A DNA stretch of 64,000 nt from Archilochus colubris (taxonomy: Eukaryota; Chordata; Aves; Apodiformes; Trochilidae). Position 1 is the stretch's first letter; every line of letters starts with the position of its first letter. The DNA lies in assembly GCA_023079485.1 (NCBI GenBank), contig CM041084.1, positions 128,027,292 to 128,091,291 on the forward strand. The letters run 5' to 3'. The notes under the pieces are model-generated. The model searched no databases. It had not been told where the DNA came from and saw only the letters and a list, made by a program, of their open reading frames with translations. A program made the position numbers and the translations under genes. Positions 55,901-64,000 of the stretch are shown here, piece after piece.

Positions 55901-58900
55901 CAAACAGAAGAAATAACTAAAATGACAATGATGACATTTATTCCAAATTTGGTATCTTTTTCTCCCTGTAACAGAGCTTCCTACCTCAAGTTTGGAGGCA
56001 ATGAATAATGAGGTAATTCCTATCAGCTGAAGCATGCTCTTGTTAATGTTCTTTTGAGTCAACATGAATCTATCAAAAAAATCTTGAGCCAGGTAGAAGG
56101 TTTCCCTGTGGAGTGCATAAACCTCACACACCTACAATAGGAAAAAAAAAAAAAAAGTTCATTTTTCTGTTAAAAGACTCTAGTAATAAACACAGTATAC
56201 ATTACTTAATCTTTTTTGCCCACACAAACTATTACATACCCAGGTGTGTTAGAATGTAGTGGCTACTATGGGACTGGAAAAAATATTTCACATGCTGCTA
56301 CCCAAAACATGGATTGTCTATGGAAAATGCACTTTTTCCAAACTAAGTAGCCAACCAATTTTCTTAAAAATGAGTACATTTTTCTACTGAAAGAAGAAAG
56401 CTTCACTGAGGAAATACAAACAAGAAACACCACCAAAAAAAAATAACAAAACAAAAAACCCATTTAGCTTCATAAAGAATGCTCTGGGCTCAAACTGAAG
56501 TCACGGACCAAATCCTCCCTGCACTCCTGGCCAGCCTGTCCCAGGGCACAACCACTGAGATACTTGAATCATAGAATCGGCTGGGTTGGAAGGGACCTCA
56601 GAGATCATCAAGTCCAACCCTTGATCCACTACTGCTGCAGTTAACCAGACCATGGCACTGAGTGCCACATCCAGTCTCTTTTTAAATATCTCCAGGGATG
56701 GAGAATCCACTACTTCCCTGGGCAGCCCATTCCCATGTCTGATCACCCTCTGGGTAAAGAAATTCTAATACCCAACCTAAACCTCTCCCGGCACAACTTA
56801 AGACCGTGTCCTCTTGTCTTGCTGAGAGTTGCCTGGGAAAAGAGACCAACCCCCACATGGCTACACCCTCCTTTCAGGTAGTTGTAGAGAGTGATGAGGT
56901 CTCCCCTGAGCCTCCTCTTCTCCAGGCTGAACAGCCCCAGCTCCCTCAGCCTCTCCTCATAGGATCTGTGCTCAAGTCCCTTCACCAGCCTGGTTGCCCT
57001 CCTTTGGACCCGCTCCAGGACCTCGATATCTTTCCTAAACTGAGGGGCCCAGAACTGGACACAGTAAACCTTTGAAACCTTTGGCTCTCCAGCAATGAAT
57101 CCTGGAAGCTCCTGTAAGCTTGAGGGGGCTCTGCTGGCAAGGCAGGAGTGCTGCCTGCAAGCCCTCAGGCACACCACAGCCTCGCTAAGCAGGAACAAAA
57201 CTGCAGGAGCAGCCATCTGCTCCCTGCAGTTGTGAGGTGCCCTGCCAGGGAAACCTTTTAATAGATGCATTGTATCAAAGTGGTGACAGTTCAATAAAAA
57301 AGGAAACTGCCCTACTCTTTCCTCTAATCTGGAACTGAATTTGGGTGGGTCTACCACAATTCCAGCTTATCTGCAACTCTGTATCTCTTCTACAACTAAG
57401 AAACTAGTTAGATTTCTATAAATTACTTACAATCAACAGTAAAGAATATCCAAGAAACAGATCTCAAGTCCAAGCTTCCTGCCCTGCTTCATTATTTCAC
57501 TTGATACAAAGTCAGAATAAAATCTCACGACTATGAGCTATTTCTTAAGATAAAGCTGAAAGCCAATCTGCAAAATAAAACCTTTCTGACCATCAAAAAT
57601 GAAACTGCTTGGCAATAGCACCACAGCTTTAGACCTGATCGAGTATTTGCCATGTGATGTGCTGCTCCAATAATGTAACTAAAATCAGATTCAGAACTAC
57701 AAACATGCAGACCAGGCCCACCCATAAATAAATAAATAGCACAATTTCTATAAAAGTGTTTTGCCCAAACATAATTAATAATACTTCATCTTGTTAAATA
57801 GGATCTGAGTTATGTTACTGAAGACAATGTTAGGAGCTGCTGGAAGACTCAAATTTGCTGGGATTTTAATCCAGTGTGGCATACAGAACCACTGAGCAGG
57901 ACAACAAGGCCCTCACTGAGATTTTTGTTTAGATACTAGATGATTTCAAGATTAAACAAACAAAAACAAAAAAACCCACACACAATTAAGCAGCGATATC
58001 TAAATTAGACATTAGAAGAAGTAGAAAAGCACACAACTGGAATAATTTTTATACTCTGTATTAAAAAAAAATAAACAACAAAAACCAAACACATGAAACA
58101 AAACACCTTTCCTTTTCCTTGAAATTCCCTGCTATTAGCACTGTTCCAGCAGACAGCACAAGTGCCACTGCAACCTCTGCTTCCCTGGAGTACTTCATAT
58201 GGAACTGGTGAACCTGCAAGATCCCTTCTGCTGATGGGTAGGGAGTGCTGTTGACAATGGTGTTTGAATATGCTCAATACAGAGTTCTTGGAAACACCTC
58301 CAGAACACAGCTCTCCCTTTACAACACTGATACTCCTTCACACAGGCTGCCAAAATTGAGAGCTTCCACTTTGTGTGACAACTGGAACAATCTGAAGTAA
58401 GGCAACTAGACTGGAATATGGACACAATTCATAACCCTTTCCAAAGAAGAACCTGTCTATAGCAAGCATCTCCAGGTTCCAGCCACTAATGCACTACTTC
58501 CTTCTGCTCTCTTCATAGGAGAGAACTAATAAGTTAGAAAATAGTGTCAGCTCTGACATCTAAGAGCTCTCTTTATGTAGATAGGGACAGGGTGACAACT
58601 CAAGTCCTCATTACAGATACAGTTGTGCCATGGTTTAGATACAGTCTGAAATGTAAAGTTAGAGCTCTATAACTTATCCATTATATCAATTTCAATACAA
58701 ACATCTCAAAAACAGATTTCTCCCCTTCCCAGGAAGGACTGTGGCAAGAATAAAAATTAAGTACTCCTACTCACTGCCCTGTGTGGAAGGTTCAGCTTCT
58801 CACGCCAGGGAGGACTGAATGTAGCTCACCAGGAGGATCAAAATCTGTAACTTGTAACCCTTTTGTTGCAAACTAGTTTTGTCGTTTATCATAATTACAC

Positions 58901-61900
58901 AATTTGCTCCAATTTTTTATGTAGAAGGTCTGCATTTATCTGCCAAGCTTCACAGGCATAACACACAGCAAAGTAACTGAAAGAACACACCTCTAAGAGC
59001 CAGTCTAAGAGTATTGATCTCATGTGAGGTTGCAAACTAGGATGTAGTGATGTGAAGTGTTTGCAATGAATGTATCTGTTCTCCTTCTTCAGGATGTTGA
59101 GCCAGACATCTTTGGAATTTCCCCAGCTATGGAATAAAAACATTGTTAAGTATATATATACACATTCACAAAAGGAGTATAAAAACATTACTTATTGTTT
59201 ACAGATATTCAGGAACAAAAAGAAAAATTCTGCATACTAAATATCCTTATGGTAATTAAAAAAATATTAAAAAAATAATCAGGTATACTTTGAACAATTT
59301 AAACCAATAGCAGCTTGCCAAGATCAGGCTATTGGCATCAGTCAGGCATCAGTCAGGCTAGTGTTGCTGACCAGCTAACAAGACTGATCCTGTGTATCCC
59401 AAAATTGTACATACAGCCAGAGTTTCCTATTTTGCCAAGTCAGGTGGCTGTCCAGAGAGCAAGATTGAAAAAACAAACAAACAAAACATCCCAACAAACA
59501 ACCATTCCAGTAAAAAAAGAAAAAAAAAAACAACCAAAACAATCTCACTCCCCCAGAAACACAAAACATACACAAAGTTGTCCAGTTTAGTTTGAGAAAA
59601 ACATTTACAGATGGTGTTTAAAAGTCCATCCCTTCCTTTCCTAGCCTATCTTAAGGCTCAGAAACAGGCTCTTGTGATTTCTTGTTTATAACCAACTTCC
59701 AAGTTATTAGCACTCAATTCTACTTGGGAAGAAGATGCCATCATTAATATGGCTTGTCTTTAATGTGTAATTATTATGAGTTGATTCAAGTTTTTTTCTT
59801 AGGTGTACCTCTCATCCTATAGTCACTATAGGGAAACAGCATATTAATCAATGCAATGCTGAATTCCTACTGAAATTTTTGGAGTTAAATATTTACCTTT
59901 CCCCAAGCAGAAGCCAGAGAGATATTAATCAGACCTTATCACCTACAAATTCTAACTCAGATGAGTGCCATTCTGCCATCTAAAGTTAAAAGCTACTTGC
60001 TTGTTTCGTGCACAAGTCTCCCTAGAGAAGTGGGCAGGCACTGAGAGATCTATTATGATCTTCCTGCAGCAGCTAGGCAAGCAGGAGGAAGGGAGGAGAC
60101 AGTCAGTGACCCTCTTATTCAGCTAATTGGAAAAGGTATGTTCACCTATTTACAAGAGGTGAATATCAAGGATTAAACTCCTTGCATGGAATTCTGTATC
60201 TGAGCAGATGTTTGGGATACACCACTTTCCAACAGCTTCTTTTAGGAAGTCCATAGAATTCCCTCGCTTACTAATTTTATTATTATTAAAAAGTTACTTT
60301 GCACTAAACTTTCCAATGCATATCCAAGGTGTGATCTGCTAGGTAAAGAGAAAAGGACACTTTTTTAAAGCTAAGTTCAGCAGCTTGGGAGCAATACTAA
60401 GAGTGAAGAGCAGGGGTGTTTGAAACTTAGTAAAAGAGACTGTGGCAAGACATCACCATGCAGCACCCCCCAGCTCTGATCAAGGTTTGGCAGAACAAGG
60501 AAAAACATGGTGTATCTAGAAAGGTTAACTTAAAGCTTCATGTTCTGCTTCTCATTCAGCTCAGTAGAATTTCTCTCTACCATACTGCAGTAAGCAACTT
60601 TCATTAAACATCAGGTTGATGCAAACAGCAAACAGGGCACTTCTCTAACATACCCGAATGGCTAAGAAATTCAGAACTGAAGAAAAAAAGTCCTATTTAG
60701 TCAGCTAATCTATCCCTTTGCAGAAGGAAAACTTTCTAGAACTGTGACTGCACCAAGCACACTGCATTACATTAGTAAGCTACCTGCATAGCAATACTGC
60801 CACAAGTTTATTTGCATATTTGTGCATTTTTTAAGTTCTTAAAGAAAACTTTGCCTATTTTTTTGGTCACTCAGATGCGACAGCACTGACAGAAGTTTAG
60901 TTTAACCATTATGCCCCTCTTACCACTTAGTGTCTCCAGTGTTAAGTTATAAAAGGACTGCTCTAAAAGATTAAAATTTTCTGTCTGGTGCATTTATAAG
61001 ACTGGGTGGGGAAAAAAACACAAACAAACCTCAGAATATTTGTTTGGTTTTTTGTTTTTTTTTTGACACTGTAGGATGAGGGAACAAACAAGAGGTATGG
61101 ATTGATAATTGCCCCTATTCTATGAACACAATACAACAGCAGATTTTACTACAATCATTCAGCATACTTGATAAAACACAGTTTCTGCCTCTGGTAAACT
61201 TACTTGAGTTCTGGCAAAGGTGATGGATTTATGAAGAGGTTTCTGAACCTGTATTTTTTGAATCTTGAGAAGTCAGTGGTTACTGGTTCTTTGTGAGGTG
61301 TTTCAATGATTATGCAAGGCGAGACTCCTCCTGTTATCGTGGGCGGCCAACAGCTCTGCAACACAAACAAGGGATCTTTTAAATGTGAATTTACTATGAG
61401 AGCAAGAAAGGCAAGATATAAACTAAAATACAGTAACAAAACCAATATATATGTAATGTATGTATGTTCACCTTTTTGGACCTCAGCATTAATCCAAGTA
61501 CTAGGCTCAAGACAGAGACCAAATGCCAACAAAGCCTTTTGTTACCAAGACTGAACATGTATGAACAAATTTGATAAATTTGGGAAACTCAGCTTTGAGG
61601 AAGAAAACTGCCTTCAGTTTCTGAACCTACAGGTAACCTATCCACTGCCTGAACTGCTCAGTTGCAGTACATGAGGCAAAGGTACTCATTGCTACTGGAG
61701 CACAGGACAGGAGGTTGCTGGTCTTATCTTCTTATCTACTCAGAGGGAAAAGAAAGGAGGGGGTGGAGGTTCTACTCTCTCTCAGTGGAAATTCAGCAAC
61801 TTATCTTCCAATTTAGCACTCCAGAGAGGAGCCACCCATTTCAGCTCCAAAGCTAGATACCCACAGAGCAAGCAGCAGCTGTGAACTATCTCTCAGCCTG

Positions 61901-63737
61901 TCTATGCCAAATATGGGATGCAATGACTGAAAAAAGAGAAGAACCTGAAGTTACTAATGCAGAAAACTTCCAAGAAGCAATGCCAGACTACTTTAGTTAA
62001 CTCTGTAACTTGTATTGATGATACTTATTTGGTTTTACACCACCAGTACAAGTAGGAAGGCATCAAATGTATGGAGCATATGCAATGGTGTAATGGCTGA
62101 CAGCCTTCAAAATGGGGACACAGAACTTCAATTACAATCTGTGGAGTGAGGGGGGAATCCCATTCCCAGAGAATGGGAACACCTGCCTCTGAACACAGAA
62201 CTTTTCCTTTGTGGCTGCTTTACAAGTTAAATTACATACAATTTCATTAGTATATTTAAAACTACTTATAGCCAAAGTCAATTAAGAATGAAATTACGTA
62301 TTCCAGCAGAATTGATCTTACCATCACAGAACCATGAGAAAAGGGAGATCCCACTCCTCCTGTTCTCCTGCAAACCTCACTGCACAAGTACCCCCCCTTC
62401 CTTCTCTCAGCTCTGATGCTTGTCAGACCCTCTGCTGCATTGATTCAACTCACTAACCTGTCAGAACATCAACTCACTTTGTGGTGTCCAACTAGCAAGT
62501 TGAACCTGCATATTTCTTCATTTAAAAAGAACCTAAAATGGAGCAAGGCAGGGTATGGAGCACATGGCCAGTCATTAAGGAAGACAAGACAGAGGAGAAG
62601 GATTTCCTCCTCAGCAAAGTTAAGCTGTGACACAGTTTCACACCAAACAGAGCTGACATACTTACAATGTATTTTTTTGTGTGTGTTTGCAAAGACAACT
62701 TGAGAATCAGAAGTTTTGATTGACTATAGCTGGCTTACTTGCTTTAGAAAGAGAACAATGGAATTTTTTTTTAACAAATCCATTTTAAAGCAAACAACTG
62801 TGAAGCCCCACACTTTGTTTAGGAGTAGCCTATGTTAATTAAAACAGGTTCCTAAATTGATTTAAATAATAAAAGGAACTGTTAAATGAAAGTAAAGAGG
62901 GCTTGTGTGACTATGAATTGTCTTAACTAAAGGTGTGGTTTCATAGCCACTTAGTTAAAACAAGTGTAATCATCTTGTTAAGACTTGCCTTTAAGCCTTA
63001 CCAGCTCTTCATATTAAATTATTCTAAAATATCTAGTTTTATTTTCATTTTTATACCTAACTCTACTGTGCAATGGTTTCCACATGAAACACCCTTTTTC
63101 TGCAACGAAGCCACGTGTAGAAAAAAATATGCAAGTCTATAAAAAGATGCTAAGGTGCAGAGCTCCCATAGGTTTTAATACCTGCAGGTAGAAACTTTTT
63201 CAATACTTTTTAGTGTGGAATGCACAACTTCACACCCACGAACATAAACCAGATGGATGCACTCGCCTAGTTTGAGCTGGTAATCAGGACTGAATTACCT
63301 TAATCTCATACTGATGCTTTTTAGCCATTTTCCCATCTTCTCTTTTCTTAATCTCCTGCTAAGAAGAAAGACACATATCAATACATTGACAATGACCAGC
63401 ACAGAAACCAGCAAAGCAAACTGTTTTGCTCCTGCCTCACTTTCTAACTCAGCAAAGTAAAGATTCTCCCATCCAAACGAGAACTTTCAGCATTATTAAA
63501 CTCTTCAAGTTGCTCAAATTGCTCACCTCTGCTGTTCTCCTTTTTCTTGTCTGGAGATATTCTGGTGCCTGCAGTTCTTGTGGAGATTCTTCTTGACATA
63601 ACAGTGGCTGCTGCTGCTTGGCTTGCAAACGACTACTGCAAAGAGCAGAAAGATATATTAGGAGAGGAATGATTTTTAGATGAATAGAGATAAGCTTAGT
63701 GTATTAAGATGCTAAGAGCGTACCTGCGTCTTGACAT
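51433..63737 (-). CDS. CCNE2: Cyclin E2, complete coding sequence, 11 coding exons
   Basis: Regulatory subunit that activates CDK2 at the G1/S transition in the nucleus. Exons in order: 63737-63724, 63635-63527, 63358-63299, 61355-61204, 59126-58991, 56131-55985, 54765-54670, 53913-53779, 52969-52858, 52075-51921, 51534-51433. They sum to 1218 bp, 405 residues against 404 recalled for human. It begins [14 protein letters not shown], has basic TRKRRTAE as a possible nuclear signal, the cyclin-box hydrophobic patch MRSILLDWL at residues 147-155, and [20 protein letters not shown] after it. Two phosphodegron-like sites are present, ETPHKE around Thr80 and IITPPKS around Thr397. All junctions agree in phase. 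The ATG exon has an acceptor (ttcag) at 63763-63764 on the - strand, so a non-coding first exon and the promoter lie beyond the window. Confidence 0.98.
53779..56131 (-). CDS. CCNE2: CCNE2 cyclin box exons (56131-55985, 54765-54670, 53913-53779)
   Basis: These exons encode [73 protein letters not shown] and [16 protein letters not shown]. They complete the N-terminal cyclin fold and the helix that packs against CDK2, and all three are multiples of three, in phase 0. The SKLEEIYAP junction, a cyclin hallmark, falls exactly on the exon boundary. Confidence 0.96.
56566..57066 (-). mobile_element. CR1 LINE 3' fragment, about 500 bp
   Basis: A reverse-complement CR1 starts TGAATCATAGAATCGGCTGG, then GTTGGAAGGGACCTCAGAG as in the 8376 copy. 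On the - strand it encodes the CR1 ORF2 C-terminus, including [20 protein letters not shown] and [16 protein letters not shown], with a frame break near 56765. It lies in CCNE2 intron 56132-58990, in the sense direction of CCNE2. The rest of that 2.9-kb intron has no recognised element. Confidence 0.92.
58991..63737 (-). CDS. CCNE2: CCNE2 N-terminal exons (63737 to 58991)
   Basis: The first coding piece is only 14 nt (ATG TCA AGA CGC AG). It is followed by the basic N-terminus, [20 protein letters not shown], then [34 protein letters not shown] and the start of the cyclin box, [16 protein letters not shown]. The 61355-61204 exon ends AA|gtaagt and joins C TGG GGA to give the NWG found as SWG in human. 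Introns 61356-63298 and 59127-61203 show no recognised repeat beyond A-rich patches, such as 59467-59535. Confidence 0.95.
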
Positions 63738-63762
63738 CTTCTTTGGATTCTAAGATCTCTGC
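63724..63762 (-). other. CCNE2: CCNE2 exon carrying the start codon and 25 nt of 5' UTR
   Basis: On the - strand the acceptor ggttcag ends at 63763, followed by 25 nt of leader and the ATG at 63737. The leader starts GCAGAGATCTTAG and ends CCAAAGAAG. Family knowledge agrees that the CCNE2 start codon is in the second exon. Confidence 0.7.
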
Positions 63763-63840
63763 CTGAACCAAAGGAATAACATAAGCTCAGTTAACATATC
63801 CTCCAGAAGTTAGAACCAAGTTCCATACTTTGTGTCAAAA

Positions 63841-64000
63841 TCATAGAACAGTTTGGGCTGGAAGGGACCTTAAAGACAACAGAGTCCCAAGTTCCTTGCA
63901 TGGGCAGGGACACCTCCCACTAGTCCAGGTTGCTCAAAGCCCCATCCAGCCTGGTCTTGAACACTTCCAGGGTGGGGGCACCCACAACTTCTCTGTTTCA
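63841..64000 (-). mobile_element. CR1 LINE 3' fragment running off the window end
   Basis: The + strand reads TCATAGAACAGTTTGGGCTG then GAAGGGACCTTAAAGACAAC and the CR1 body (cacctcccactagtccaggt), continuing to the last base. It lies in the first, non-coding-exon intron of CCNE2 and resembles the 13538 copy. Confidence 0.9.

Noticed and set aside
56743..57357. 204-codon - strand frame as a gene
   Set aside because: Its middle is the C-terminal ORF2 of a dead CR1; the first part is flanking intron.
1..64000. Novel defence system, CRISPR array, prophage or operon
   Set aside because: The window is spliced vertebrate nuclear DNA; I saw no regularly spaced direct repeats, prokaryotic gene order or bacterial ribosome-binding sites.

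Overview
The window is vertebrate nuclear DNA, almost certainly from a bird. Genes are split into many small GT-AG exons in AT-rich introns, and the only recognisable interspersed repeats are CR1 LINE fragments with the avian TCATAGAATCATAGAAT 3' end. The avian assignment rests on these CR1s and on gene content; I cannot name the species. No prokaryotic, tRNA, rRNA or CRISPR feature was seen.

Layout. (1) 183-24242, + strand: 23 exons forming the 3' part (about 1980 residues, intact to the stop) of a giant type III classical cadherin of the kind known as chicken Hz-cadherin and Drosophila DN/N-cadherin. It has cadherin repeats, the non-chordate classic cadherin domain (NE/PCCD), EGF and laminin-G modules, a membrane span and a catenin-binding tail. 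The gene starts outside the window. (2) 24243-27036: its probable 3' UTR, a short intergenic gap, then a CpG-island promoter with Sp1-like boxes and a perfect YY1 core. (3) 27037-50103, + strand: complete INTS8 (Integrator subunit 8), 27 coding exons, 995 residues. (4) 51433-63737, - strand: complete CCNE2 (cyclin E2) coding sequence, 11 coding exons, 405 residues, convergent with INTS8. The window ends inside a CR1 in the CCNE2 5'-UTR intron.

Every exon junction was checked by phase and keeps the frame, so none of the three genes looks broken. INTS8 and CCNE2 are adjacent in human 8q22.1 as well; a cadherin directly upstream of INTS8 is not present there as far as I know. INTS8 works with PP2A on the RNA polymerase II machinery, CCNE2 activates CDK2 at G1/S, and the cadherin is a cell-adhesion receptor; the three share a neighbourhood, not a pathway.

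The most unusual non-coding signals are: a cluster of three inverted repeats in a cadherin intron (4805-4970), the first of which is a perfect two-half-site p53-family element; an inverted chimera of two CR1 3' ends (8376-8650); a G-quadruplex/H-DNA-prone pyrimidine tract just behind INTS8 exon 1; and poly(A) signals implying that INTS8 and CCNE2 mRNAs overlap at their 3' ends.
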